IMG/VR virus record: IMGVR_UViG_3300009374_000591 | Span: 1-38,352 of that record | Length of the DNA: 38,352 bases | Source: a virus | Direction: 5' to 3' (one strand) | Shown: in pieces, positions 15,214 to 23,536 of the stretch | Numbering within the stretch: position 1 is the first letter of the stretch | Layout of the letters: each line of letters starts with the position of its first letter | Notes under the pieces: generated by a model | The model's input: only the letters and a program-made list of their open reading frames with translations | Told to the model about the DNA's origin: nothing | Database searches by the model: none | Position numbers and translations under genes: made by a program

Positions 15214-15972
15214 ATGAATATAGATTATAGCAAAACAATACCTGTTGGGGAAATATATCCTTGTGTTCAGGGTGAGGGAAAATATGTTGGTATTCCACAT
15301 CTCCTTATTAGATTCACAGGATGCAGATTAAGATGTCAGTTTTCCGGTGGTTCGTTCTGTGATACGCCATTTGCGTCATGGAAACCGGAAAAGGGAAAGA
15401 TTACATATAATGATATTCTTCGGATGTATAAGAAATATCCACAAATTAGTTATACCATGATCTCAGGTGGAGCTCCCACCCTATATCCAGAAGCTCTTCA
15501 AACTTTATGCCTTATCGGAAAGAGTTTTGGGCATGTGATTACTATTGAGACAGAGGGTAGTGAGTTTGTTGAAACTGAGGCTGATCTAATTTCATTATCT
15601 CCAAAACTATCAAATTCTATACCACAGCCAGGAACTTGGATGGAATATGCGAATAGAGAAGTTACGGAAAAGGATAGAGAGCAGCATGAGAAGTGGAGAT
15701 GTAATTATGGTGCAATGGAAATGCTGATTAAACATCATCCAGATTATCAATTTAAGCCAGTAATATCTTCAGAAGATGATTTAGAAGAAATACAGGATTT
15801 GCAGAATAAATTAGGAATACCTAATAATAATGTTTGGTTAATGCCAGAAGGATTAATTGAGGGGCAATTAACTGAAAGAAGAAAATGGGTATTGGAATTA
15901 TGTATCGAGCATGGATATAATTTTTCAGATAGGTTACAAGTCGTAACTTATGGAGATAAACGAGGAGTGTAA
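15214..15972 (+). CDS. queE: QueE: 7-carboxy-7-deazaguanine synthase (radical SAM)
   Basis: Ring contraction of 6-carboxytetrahydropterin to 7-carboxy-7-deazaguanine with SAM and a [4Fe-4S] cluster. The N-terminus has GEIYPCVQGEGKYVGIPH, the usual QueE entry motif, and LLIRFTGC. Cluster cysteines are C37, C41 and C49 (CRLRCQFSGGSFCDTPFASW). Their spacing is C-x3-C-x7-C, five residues longer than the standard C-x3-C-x2-C, while the following CDT-x-x-x-SW is intact. MISGGAPTLYPEAL is the GGEP-like SAM-binding motif with Ala for Glu. It starts one base after queD ends; the next gene follows after one base. Confidence 0.87.
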   Translation: MNIDYSKTIPVGEIYPCVQGEGKYVGIPHLLIRFTGCRLRCQFSGGSFCDTPFASWKPEKGKITYNDILRMYKKYPQISYTMISGGAPTLYPEALQTLCLIGKSFGHVITIETEGSEFVETEADLISLSPKLSNSIPQPGTWMEYANREVTEKDREQHEKWRCNYGAMEMLIKHHPDYQFKPVISSEDDLEEIQDLQNKLGIPNNNVWLMPEGLIEGQLTERRKWVLELCIEHGYNFSDRLQVVTYGDKRGV

Positions 15973-15973
15973 G

Positions 15974-16738
15974 ATGGATATAGCATTTATACCAACAATT
16001 TATACATTACCCACTGATAGTACCAGATATCATATGACATTAACTCATTTAGTTTTGAAATATGATTATTATGCTGAATTTTACAAAAAGAAAAGTGATG
16101 ATGGTGATTTTGTAATTCTTGATAATTCGTTAATTGAACTTGGTGGTAGTGTTGATATCGAAACAGTTCAAAAAGCAGCTGAACTTATCAACCCAACAGA
16201 AATTGTTTTACCAGATGTCTTTAGAGATAAGGATGGTACAATTAAAGCAGTTGATAAAGCATTGAAAAGTTTGGAGGGGATTGATTATCCATATCAACTT
16301 CAAGCAGTATGTCACGGAAGTACACCAGAACAATGGATTAGTTGTTGGGAAACACTAAATACATACAATGAATTAGATTGCATTGCTATACCAAAAGTAA
16401 CAACAACAATATTCGAAGAAGGCAGGCCAGAAGCTGTAAGGTATGCGTTGAGTAGAAATGTTGCTGAAAAAGAAATTCATTTACTTGGTGTATGGGAAGA
16501 TATGAAAGAGTTGCAGGAATATACACGCCAGGAAAAGGAAATGATTAGAGGAGTTGATACAAGTATAGTAATTCATAGTACAATTGAGGGTAGTGAGTAT
16601 TTTAAGGGAAATACGAAAAAACCTAATTATAAAATTAATTTGGAAAAAGATTATGAGATTGATTTTGATCTTCTCAATGATAATAAAATGTGGTCGATAA
16701 TGGTAGCGCGTTCAGCGCAGTGGGAATTTTCGACATGA
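15974..16738 (+). CDS. dpdA: DpdA-like guanine transglycosylase for 7-deazaguanine insertion into DNA
   Basis: Related to tRNA-guanine transglycosylase; phage members are thought to exchange guanine in DNA for a 7-deazaguanine base. Residues around 48 read FVILDNSLIELGG, in the place of the TGT substrate-binding Asp motif, and IVLPDVFRDKDG near 80 gives the second conserved Asp. QAVCHGSTPEQW and KEIHLLGVWED match later barrel strands. The start is ATG 15974 with CGAGGAG about 7 nt upstream; a longer in-frame start at 15950 would overlap queE. No zinc site is visible. The position between queE and folE supports the role. Confidence 0.8.
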   Translation: MDIAFIPTIYTLPTDSTRYHMTLTHLVLKYDYYAEFYKKKSDDGDFVILDNSLIELGGSVDIETVQKAAELINPTEIVLPDVFRDKDGTIKAVDKALKSLEGIDYPYQLQAVCHGSTPEQWISCWETLNTYNELDCIAIPKVTTTIFEEGRPEAVRYALSRNVAEKEIHLLGVWEDMKELQEYTRQEKEMIRGVDTSIVIHSTIEGSEYFKGNTKKPNYKINLEKDYEIDFDLLNDNKMWSIMVARSAQWEFST

Positions 16739-17322
16739 GGGTGGCATTCACGGGAGCTCAGGGAACAGGGAAAACAACTTTATTAAAAGCACTGAAAGAG
16801 AAATTTCCTGAATATGCAATGCATGATGAGATTGTTAGAAATCTAAATAAAAGATACCCCATGGGAATTAGTAGAGAGGGAACTGATTATACTCAAGCAA
16901 TGATTTCAAATGAACATCTTAATTTAGCGGCATATTCATTTTACAATGAACATAATGCTTTTTTTGATAGATGTATTGTTGATTCGCATTCATTTGCCAT
17001 TGATATGTATGATCGAATGTTTATTTCAGAGAATGCTATATTATATAGTAAACATATATTTGATACTATTTTTCAGTATTTTCCATATGATTTGATCATA
17101 TACATTCCACCTACAATTAAGTTAGTGGAGGATGGAGTTAGGGATACTGATATTGAATATCAACAGACTATTGATAAGATTATGAAAAATCAGTTAGAAG
17201 AAATAGATAAATCACGGGTATGTATACATACATTAAGAGCATTATCTGTGAAACACAGAATCGAAGTAGTAGAGTTTTTGATAAATGACTACGTTAATTG
17301 GACACAAACAAACAATAATTAA
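16735..17322 (+). CDS. NadR-like P-loop ATPase or nucleotide kinase
   Basis: Begins MRVAFTGAQGTGKTTLLKAL, a textbook Walker A, at ATG 16735 overlapping the dpdA-like stop (ATGA). CIVDSHSFAIDMY follows a DRCIVDS strand like the Walker B of the AAA_28/NadR kinase group, and YDLIIYIPPTI with VEDGVRDTD gives the lid region. Length 195 aa fits a small kinase. Its place inside the 7-deazaguanine cassette suggests a pathway role, perhaps on a nucleotide, but that is only context. No membrane segment or signal peptide. Confidence 0.7.
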   Translation: MRVAFTGAQGTGKTTLLKALKEKFPEYAMHDEIVRNLNKRYPMGISREGTDYTQAMISNEHLNLAAYSFYNEHNAFFDRCIVDSHSFAIDMYDRMFISENAILYSKHIFDTIFQYFPYDLIIYIPPTIKLVEDGVRDTDIEYQQTIDKIMKNQLEEIDKSRVCIHTLRALSVKHRIEVVEFLINDYVNWTQTNNN

Positions 17323-17343
17323 TCACAGGAGAAAAGAAAAAAT

Positions 17344-18003
17344 ATGGATAAAATAAAATCAAATTCTAATATATTTAGAACAGAAGAAGAAAAGAAAAAA
17401 ATGATTGAAAATGCTACAACACATTTCGGGGAATTCCTTGGTAGCATGGGGTTTGACTGGAAAAATGACCCGAATATGGAAGGAACTCCATTTAGGGTAG
17501 CAAAGATGTACGTCAATGAACTGTGTGAAGGTAACTTTTGTAAACCACCTAAAATAACTACATTTGATAATGTAGATCAATATGGCGGCATGGTATTTCA
17601 GGGTAATATTACAGTACAGTCGATATGTAGCCATCACTTGGTTCCATTTACTGGATTTGCTCATATTGCTTATATTCCAAAAAAAGCTGGGAAAATTATC
17701 GGGTTGTCAAAAATGAATAGGATCGTTGAATATTATACTCGAAGACCACAAGTTCAAGAAAATTTGACGGAACAAGTTCATGCTCATTTAGAAAAAGTAA
17801 TTGGGGATAATCTCGGCGTTGCTGTTATGATTGAAGCGACACACCTTTGCGCTAAAATTAGGGGCGTAAAGCATAGCAGTGGAGTTATGAAAACATCAAA
17901 GTTGTCAGGAGTATTTTTGAATCCAGCTGATCATCCAGAAGGTAAAGATTCAAGGCAAGAATTTTACGACTTCGTTAAAACTATGAACAGAGAGGTAGCG
18001 TAA
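17344..18003 (+). CDS. folE: FolE: GTP cyclohydrolase I
   Basis: First step: GTP to dihydroneopterin triphosphate. Zinc and catalytic residues are visible: SICSHHLVPF near residues 96-105 (Cys ligand and catalytic His pair) and ATHLCAKIRG near 158 (second Cys ligand). IGLSKMNRIVEYY and RPQVQENLTEQV are family signatures. 219 aa is the normal length. AGGAG is about 10 nt before the start. The stop overlaps the queC start (TAATG). In this genome it most likely feeds the deazapurine branch rather than folate, since the rest of the queuosine-type pathway is next to it. Confidence 0.92.
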   Translation: MDKIKSNSNIFRTEEEKKKMIENATTHFGEFLGSMGFDWKNDPNMEGTPFRVAKMYVNELCEGNFCKPPKITTFDNVDQYGGMVFQGNITVQSICSHHLVPFTGFAHIAYIPKKAGKIIGLSKMNRIVEYYTRRPQVQENLTEQVHAHLEKVIGDNLGVAVMIEATHLCAKIRGVKHSSGVMKTSKLSGVFLNPADHPEGKDSRQEFYDFVKTMNREVA

Positions 18004-20018
18004 TGATTAAGCAGAGCGTTTTAAGTTTAAGTGGCGGCATGGATAGTTCGACTTTATTGCTTCGCATGTTAGCAGATGGATATAAAGTAACTGCAATAAG
18101 TTTTGATTACGATCAAAAGCATAAAGTTGAATTAGAAAGAGCTAAGCAATTAGTTGATTATATTAATTGGAAGGAAAATCAAATAGCAGGGGATGGTCCA
18201 AGACCACCGTTTTGGCCTGTTGAACATCATGTAATTAGGTTAGAGGGGCTATCTGGGCTATTACATTCAACTTTAGTAACGGGAGGAGAGGAAGTTCCGG
18301 AAGGTCATTATGAAGAAGAGAACATGAAAGCTACCGTAGTTCCCAATCGCAATAAAATATTTGCATCGATTATACAAGCTGCAGCTTTGTCAATTGCTGA
18401 TAAGACTAATGAGGACGTAATGATTGGCTTGGGAATTCATAGTGGAGATCACTGTTTTAGTAAAGATACAAACATATTAACCCCTACAGGATTAAAAACA
18501 GTGGAAATGTTAGATACTGGTGATCAGATATACTCCTATAATTTAGAAACAAATAAATGGGAATTAGATACAGTTACACAAATTGTGAGAAAGAATGTTG
18601 TTGATAGTATAAATAAGATTACAACTTATGCTGGGGATATTAAATTAACTGATGAGCATAAAATATATAGATTAAAATTAAATGATTTTCACCCTGTTTA
18701 TGGGTATAGTAAATCTATTGAAAAAGTAAAAGTGCGAGACCTTACAGAAGATGACCTTATAATACAACCAACAGGTATTCAAGGAATCGATGTTAAGATA
18801 GATAAAATAGATTTGTCTCCAATTGCGAGAAAAATTCTGGAAAAATATAAGAACGGTTTAACTTTCAATGACGATGGCGAGTTCATTTGGTTAGGTGGAA
18901 AATCAGAAAAATATAAAAGTAGAAAGATTCCAAGACAGATAGATGCGAAATCATTCGTTAATATTTTAGCTTGGTATATAGCAGAAGGCTGGTCACAGAA
19001 AACCCCCTATGAAGTTATTAATAATTTAAGCAGATATTCAGCTCAATTTTGTCAATCATTAAAAGCTAATTTAGAAAAAGTTGAACTTATTGAACAAACT
19101 TTGCGTGATGGTCAAATACCTGTAAAGCGTGAATTTTCGAAAACACTACACAATAAAATTCCTAAAGAAGTTACATTTTACATTTCTAATATTATGAGTA
19201 TTTTTATGAAAGAGTGCGGGTCACATCCCCAAATAAAACATATTCCTGGCTGGCTTATGGGGATACTCATTCAAAATAATGAACTGCGAGAGGAATTTTT
19301 ATACACTATAGGATTAGCTGACGGGTTCAACACTGAAACCCTTTATAGAGGATTTTGCTCTACATCTGAAAAGCTGATTGAGCAGGTAATTATTTTACTG
19401 CAACTATCAGGTTACCATTTTACAAAGCAGAGTAAGAATACTAAAACGCAATACATTACCTATTCCAAACTTGGTCAAAAAGCTGCATTAATCAGTCTAG
19501 GTCATGCAAAATTTACTAAAGTTCGAACGATTAATAAGATACCTTATGGTGACCACGTTTATGATATTACAGTTGAAAATAATCATAATTTTAGTGCTGG
19601 TGAATATGGATCAATATTGATATCCAATTCAATTTACCCTGACTGTAGACAAGATTTTAGAGATGCCGATTATGAAGCATTCAGGAAAGGAAATTGGAAT
19701 GCGGATAAGGTTAAATATTTCACTCCTTATTTAGATACGGATAAGCTTGGAATTCTTAAAGATGGAGAAAAGTGCATTAGTGTGCTAGGGTTAGATTTCA
19801 ATGAAGTATATAAGCGCACTATTACATCATACAAGCCAACAAATGAAGGGTATAGCGATTTTAAAAGTGCTTCTAGCGTAGAACGGATCGAAGCATTTAT
19901 AAATCTAGGCAAGCCAGACCCAATTCAGTATGGAGATGGTTATGGAAGAGTTGATTGGAATATAGTAAAAGTTTATGTAAAACGATTATTGGAGACTCAT
20001 AATGTTCATAAATCCTAA
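18003..20018 (+). CDS. queC: QueC-like 7-cyano-7-deazaguanine synthase precursor containing an intein; zinc site lost
   Basis: ATP-dependent conversion of 7-carboxy-7-deazaguanine to preQ0 through an amide. The PP-loop SLSGGMDSS is at residues 8-16; VVPNRNKIF and GIHSGDH-SIYPDCRQDF (joined across the intein, residues 151-542) are QueC hallmarks. The C-terminal zinc region, normally T-x-x-C-Y ... C-G-x-C-x-x-C-x-x-R, reads TITSYKPTNEG then YSDFKSASSVERIEAF: all four cysteines are replaced. The enzyme may therefore stop at the amide, use another fold support, or differ in function. Mature length would be about 279 aa. The stop overlaps the next gene by 17 bases. Confidence 0.85.
   Translation: MIKQSVLSLSGGMDSSTLLLRMLADGYKVTAISFDYDQKHKVELERAKQLVDYINWKENQIAGDGPRPPFWPVEHHVIRLEGLSGLLHSTLVTGGEEVPEGHYEEENMKATVVPNRNKIFASIIQAAALSIADKTNEDVMIGLGIHSGDHCFSKDTNILTPTGLKTVEMLDTGDQIYSYNLETNKWELDTVTQIVRKNVVDSINKITTYAGDIKLTDEHKIYRLKLNDFHPVYGYSKSIEKVKVRDLTEDDLIIQPTGIQGIDVKIDKIDLSPIARKILEKYKNGLTFNDDGEFIWLGGKSEKYKSRKIPRQIDAKSFVNILAWYIAEGWSQKTPYEVINNLSRYSAQFCQSLKANLEKVELIEQTLRDGQIPVKREFSKTLHNKIPKEVTFYISNIMSIFMKECGSHPQIKHIPGWLMGILIQNNELREEFLYTIGLADGFNTETLYRGFCSTSEKLIEQVIILLQLSGYHFTKQSKNTKTQYITYSKLGQKAALISLGHAKFTKVRTINKIPYGDHVYDITVENNHNFSAGEYGSILISNSIYPDCRQDFRDADYEAFRKGNWNADKVKYFTPYLDTDKLGILKDGEKCISVLGLDFNEVYKRTITSYKPTNEGYSDFKSASSVERIEAFINLGKPDPIQYGDGYGRVDWNIVKVYVKRLLETHNVHKS
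18453..19628 (+). mobile_element. QueC intein, 392 aa, with LAGLIDADG-type endonuclease domain
   Basis: Starts CFSKDTNILTPTGLKTVEML after GIHSGDH, has ITLTDEHK-like block B (IKLTDEHKIYRL) and ends HVYDITVENNHNFSAGEYG ... LISN before Ser. The penultimate residue is Ser instead of His. The central part shows ILAWYIAEGW (about precursor residue 321) and YTIGLADGF (about 436), the paired dodecapeptide motifs of DOD endonucleases, though each is degenerate. The insertion lies next to the conserved S-x-YPDC motif of QueC. Splicing and nuclease activity are inferred only. Confidence 0.87.
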
Positions 20019-20499
20019 AGTAGCAGTAGAAAATGGCTGGATTAAGAATATCAATGAGGACTGGATACAGCCAAATGCCATTGATATTTCAGCAGATAAA
20101 TTATTTAAAATGGATATACTTAGTCCATTTTATATAGGAGATAATGAAAAAAATCATAGAGATCGAGACGAAGTCGCAGAAGATGCTAGTGATATCTGGA
20201 CTCTGGATATAGGTGTTTATGATTTTGTTAGTAATGTATATGTTGATATGCCCGAAAATACAGTTGGGTGGGTTAGAGTTCGCAGTACATTTAATCGTAA
20301 TGGTATAAACGTAGGATCTGGATTTTACGACAGTGGATATAAAGGTCCTATTTGTGGGACGCTGTATGTTAACGGAATATCACAAATAAAGCAAGGAACG
20401 CCCGTCGGACAATTTATATTTGCTCATAGCGATAGTGAAGGATTCTATGCGGGGGGATATAATGTCAATGAAGGTGAACTTCCAAATCACATAAAGTAG
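20002..20499 (+). CDS. dcd: dCTP deaminase / dUTPase superfamily protein
   Basis: Predicted to act on dCTP or dUTP in dNTP metabolism. WIQPNAIDISADKLFKM near residue 21 matches the Dcd entry motif, and VGWVRVRSTFNRNGINVGSG with DSGYKGPICGTLYVNG matches the trimeric beta-barrel core shared by Dcd and dUTPase. KQGTPVGQFIF near the C-terminus is the family's closing strand. Length 165 aa lies between the two families, so deaminase versus diphosphatase cannot be decided. GGAG is about 8 nt before ATG 20002, inside the end of queC. Confidence 0.75.
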   Translation: MFINPKVAVENGWIKNINEDWIQPNAIDISADKLFKMDILSPFYIGDNEKNHRDRDEVAEDASDIWTLDIGVYDFVSNVYVDMPENTVGWVRVRSTFNRNGINVGSGFYDSGYKGPICGTLYVNGISQIKQGTPVGQFIFAHSDSEGFYAGGYNVNEGELPNHIK

Positions 20500-20508
20500 G
20501 TAAGTATT

Positions 20509-21009
20509 ATGGTAAGAAAAAAAAGTCCATTGGAAAAACGCTTCGGGAAAAGAGGCAAGAAAGGCGATGATGGTGAAAAATGGCTTTTCAAAATATTAAA
20601 TGAAAGTAAACAATTTGATGAGGTCAAGGATTTTACTAAAGAATATAAGATGCAGGAGCTCGGAATTGATGGCTCAGTTTTCAAGAAGAGTTGGTATAAA
20701 CCCTATTACTTTGATTGTAAGCATAATTTAATTAAAGAAGGTAAAACGTATAAGTTATGCTTTGAGATGACCAGATGGGGCAGTGGTAAGCCAGGTTGGT
20801 TCTACACCTCTAATTCTGACCGTATTTATCATGTAAGTGTTAAACACAAAACATCAATATTTTACGATTTAAAACAGATGAGGAAGAGAATCAGAGAGCA
20901 ACTAGATTTAGGTAATATTAAAATAATTCATAAGAAGAAAAAAGAATCGTTATTAATAATCAAACATAACGATCCGGCATTTAAAGATCTATTAAGGTTT
21001 CAATATTAA
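20509..21009 (+). CDS. Putative PD-(D/E)XK-like nuclease or DNA-binding protein, 166 aa
   Basis: Very basic protein. The N-terminus MVRKKSPLEKRFGKRGKKGDD leads to EKWLFKILN. ELGIDGSVFKK followed by YYFDCKHNL places an Asp and a D-x-K in the order of a PD-(D/E)XK active site, and FEMTRWGSGKPGWFYTS follows. That would make it a small nuclease, but the motif is short and I cannot confirm the fold. It lies between the dNTP enzyme and the sliding clamp in what looks like one operon. Confidence 0.5.
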   Translation: MVRKKSPLEKRFGKRGKKGDDGEKWLFKILNESKQFDEVKDFTKEYKMQELGIDGSVFKKSWYKPYYFDCKHNLIKEGKTYKLCFEMTRWGSGKPGWFYTSNSDRIYHVSVKHKTSIFYDLKQMRKRIREQLDLGNIKIIHKKKKESLLIIKHNDPAFKDLLRFQY

Positions 21010-21018
21010 GGAGAAAAT

Positions 21019-21741
21019 ATGAATAAAACAAAGATAGAGAGATTTATTCAAAAATATAATTTAGGCGGCAATGTAGAAAAAGTAATTTGGAATGCATTTG
21101 AAAATAAACTTTCAACGTCGTTTATTACACCTGATAAATCTCTATTAGGAAAAGTTTCCGTCGATGAGTTTTCATTTGAAGATGCTAAGTTGGGGGTCTA
21201 TTCGACAAATCAGTTACAGAGAATGTTGGCAATTATGAGTGATAACATTGAAGCTGTATTAAATAAAACAAATAATACAGCTATTTCATTAGGAATAACA
21301 GACAATAATATTGCGATTAGTTTTATGCTAGCAAATTTAGCAGTAATTGAAAAGCCACCCAAACATGCTAAATGGCCATCATTCGATACAGTGATGAGTA
21401 TTGATAATAATTTTATTAATAATTTTATCAGAGGTAAAGCAGCTCTACCAGATACCAATACTTTTACATTACTTGATCGAAATGACGATGCAATAGATGT
21501 AGTTATTGGATATTCATCTGTAAATACAAATCGCATTACGATTCCTATAGAAGTAAAGGAAAAATTTCTATTTGAGGAAATCTCCTTTGATGCTAATCTA
21601 TTTAAGGAAATTCTGCTTGCAAACAGAGAATGCCCTTCTGGTAAATTTGAAGTATCTGATAAGGGATTAGCTCATTTAGTTTTTGAAATTGATGGCTTTA
21701 AAGCTGAATATTACTTAACTTCAACGCAGGATATAGATTAG
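21019..21741 (+). CDS. 45: Sliding clamp (gp45-like)
   Basis: Ring clamp that tethers polymerase to DNA and, in T4, activates late transcription. The 240-aa length fits gp45. There are few sequence motifs in this family; the call rests on the beta-rich pattern (SVDEFSFEDAKLGVYSTNQL near residues 47-66, AKWPSFDTVMSID, EEISFDANLFKEILLAN, HLVFEIDGFKAEYYLT near the end) and on the strict neighbourhood with gp44 and gp62 clamp-loader genes. An AAGGAG site precedes ATG 21019. The C-terminal tail of the polymerase at 14601 carries a matching clamp-binding peptide. Confidence 0.8.
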   Translation: MNKTKIERFIQKYNLGGNVEKVIWNAFENKLSTSFITPDKSLLGKVSVDEFSFEDAKLGVYSTNQLQRMLAIMSDNIEAVLNKTNNTAISLGITDNNIAISFMLANLAVIEKPPKHAKWPSFDTVMSIDNNFINNFIRGKAALPDTNTFTLLDRNDDAIDVVIGYSSVNTNRITIPIEVKEKFLFEEISFDANLFKEILLANRECPSGKFEVSDKGLAHLVFEIDGFKAEYYLTSTQDID

Positions 21742-21744
21742 CAT

Positions 21745-22662
21745 ATGGAAGAAAGAAATCATTATATTTTTGCTGAGAAGTATCGACCAAAAACATTAGA
21801 TACCTATATTGGAAACGATCATCTAAAAGAAAAGGTAAGTCGATACATTCAATCTGGTGATATACCACATTTATTATTTTACGGGGTAGCAGGAACAGGG
21901 AAAACAACGTTAGCAAAAATAATCGTTAATAGTATTGAATGTGATCATATTTATATTAATGCGAGTGACGAAAGAAATATTGATAATGTTAGAGTTAAAA
22001 TAAAGAATTTTGCCTCCTCTGTTGGGTTTAAGCCACTTAAAGTTATTGTTTTGGACGAGGCGGATTATCAAACGCCAGTAGCGATGGCGGCATTGAGGAA
22101 TTTAATGGAAACATTTTCAAAGCATACAAGATTTATTTTAACATGTAATTACGTCGAGAGAATTATAGATCCAATTCAATCACGCTGCCAAACGTATAAG
22201 ATTGTACCCCCATCAAAGCGAGATGTTGCTCTACATTTAAAGGGAATATTAGAGACAGAAAATATTGAATTTGATTTAGATGATATCGCAGTTATTATTA
22301 ATTCAAGTTATCCTGATATTAGACAGATAATTAATTCGACTCAGCGACAGGTAATAGATAATAAATTATCACTTGATGTTAATTCGATAATTCAGAATAA
22401 TTATAAGTTAAAATTAATAGAATTGTTAGGAAAGAAAAATTCATTTAATGAAATACGGCAATTAATAGCAGATAATTCAGTAAGTGATTATTCAGAGCTT
22501 TATAGATTACTTTACGATGAAGTAAATACATTCGCAAATGATAGAGTAGCAGAATGTATTTTAGCGATTGCTGAAGGACAATATAGAGAAACACAATCAG
22601 TTGATCATGAAATCTGTTTCATGAGCACAATTATTAACATATTAGATATAATGGAGAAATAA
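21745..22662 (+). CDS. 44: Clamp loader large subunit (gp44-like AAA+ ATPase)
   Basis: Opens and loads the clamp with gp62. FAEKYRPKTLDTYIG (residues 9-23) is the classic clamp-loader entry motif. Walker A is GVAGTGKTT (47-55), Walker B VIVLDEAD, sensor 1 region FILTCNYVERI and the SRC arginine-finger motif IQSRCQTYKI. PDIRQIINSTQRQ is sensor 2. The 305-aa length equals the family norm. It starts three bases after the clamp gene. Confidence 0.93.
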   Translation: MEERNHYIFAEKYRPKTLDTYIGNDHLKEKVSRYIQSGDIPHLLFYGVAGTGKTTLAKIIVNSIECDHIYINASDERNIDNVRVKIKNFASSVGFKPLKVIVLDEADYQTPVAMAALRNLMETFSKHTRFILTCNYVERIIDPIQSRCQTYKIVPPSKRDVALHLKGILETENIEFDLDDIAVIINSSYPDIRQIINSTQRQVIDNKLSLDVNSIIQNNYKLKLIELLGKKNSFNEIRQLIADNSVSDYSELYRLLYDEVNTFANDRVAECILAIAEGQYRETQSVDHEICFMSTIINILDIMEK

Positions 22663-22663
22663 T

Positions 22664-22891
22664 ATGAACCAACAACCAAATTTAAAAGAACAAATTGATT
22701 TATCAAAAACAACACCTATATCATGTGATAAATGTGGCGGAAAAACATTTGAACAGTCATTGTTGTTACGTAAAATGTCTGCAATTGTTTCACCAAACGG
22801 CCATGAAATAATTATACCAGTTCAGGTATTTAAATGCGCGTCATGCGGACATGTGAATACAGAATTTGTTGATAGTGAATTAGCATTGTAA
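22664..22891 (+). CDS. Small zinc-ribbon phage protein, 75 aa
   Basis: Has CDKCGGKTFEQ near residue 21 and FKCASCGHVNTEF near 58, two C-x-x-C knuckles forming one zinc ribbon. It sits between clamp-loader subunits, an arrangement I associate with T4-like phages. Function unknown; it is too small for an enzyme and likely binds nucleic acid or a replisome or transcription partner. Confidence 0.65.
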   Translation: MNQQPNLKEQIDLSKTTPISCDKCGGKTFEQSLLLRKMSAIVSPNGHEIIIPVQVFKCASCGHVNTEFVDSELAL

Positions 22892-22895
22892 TATA

Positions 22896-23105
22896 ATGCC
22901 GATCTACGAATATCGTTGCCCAACATGCGGCCGTGGGATAGAAGTGCTTCAGAAAATAAATGATCCTGCGCCTTTATGCCCAACATGTAAATGGAATCCG
23001 TATAAATCAGGGGATGAAGAAACTATGGTGAAAATAGTAAGTAGAGTATCAAAAGCACAGTTTAAGGGCCCTGGATTCTACGAAACGGACTATAAAGATA
23101 AATGA
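22896..23105 (+). CDS. FmdB-family zinc-ribbon protein, 69 aa
   Basis: MPIYEYRCPTCGRGIEVLQK followed by PAPLCPTCKW is the short FmdB-type putative regulatory zinc ribbon, found in bacteria and many phages. The C-terminus is a flexible VSRVSKAQFKGPGFYETDYK, also typical. It overlaps the gp62-like gene by four bases (ATGA). The biochemical role of the family is not established. Confidence 0.75.
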   Translation: MPIYEYRCPTCGRGIEVLQKINDPAPLCPTCKWNPYKSGDEETMVKIVSRVSKAQFKGPGFYETDYKDK

Positions 23106-23536
23106 ATATATTTGAATGGGCTAATCAGATTTTCTATTACAAAAGAGATTGGAATACTTTCGACGAAAAAGAAAAGAAAGCATTTCAGCCTTATATGATA
23201 AATCGTATACTTTCTATGAATAGAGACTATATTCAGATTGTAAATTACTTTCAAAAGTATTCTGTTGGATTACTTAGCTCAAGAGAAGTTTATAAATGGT
23301 ATTGCGATATTATTCCAAAAAAGAAACAGTGGAATAAATATATTAAGAGTAAACAACAAAAAAACTATGAACCGTGGCTAATTGATATTATTAGAGAATA
23401 CTATAAGATTAATTCAAAAGAAAGCATTACTTATTTAAGTTTATTATTTCAAACGAGAGAGGGAAAGATAGAATTAAAGAAAATTTTAGAAGCATATGGA
23501 ACAGAAACGAAAAAAATTAGGAAGTTAAAATTATGA
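23102..23536 (+). CDS. 62: Clamp loader small subunit (gp62-like)
   Basis: Partner of the gp44 ATPase. Motifs are faint, as usual for the family: FDEKEKKAFQPYMINRILSM near residue 20, the run IQIVNYFQKY and IIPKKKQWNKYIKSK near 70. These match the N-terminal part of T4-like gp62. At 144 aa it is shorter than T4 gp62 (187 aa). Position just after gp44 and the ATGA overlaps on both sides support the assignment. Confidence 0.75.
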   Translation: MNIFEWANQIFYYKRDWNTFDEKEKKAFQPYMINRILSMNRDYIQIVNYFQKYSVGLLSSREVYKWYCDIIPKKKQWNKYIKSKQQKNYEPWLIDIIREYYKINSKESITYLSLLFQTREGKIELKKILEAYGTETKKIRKLKL

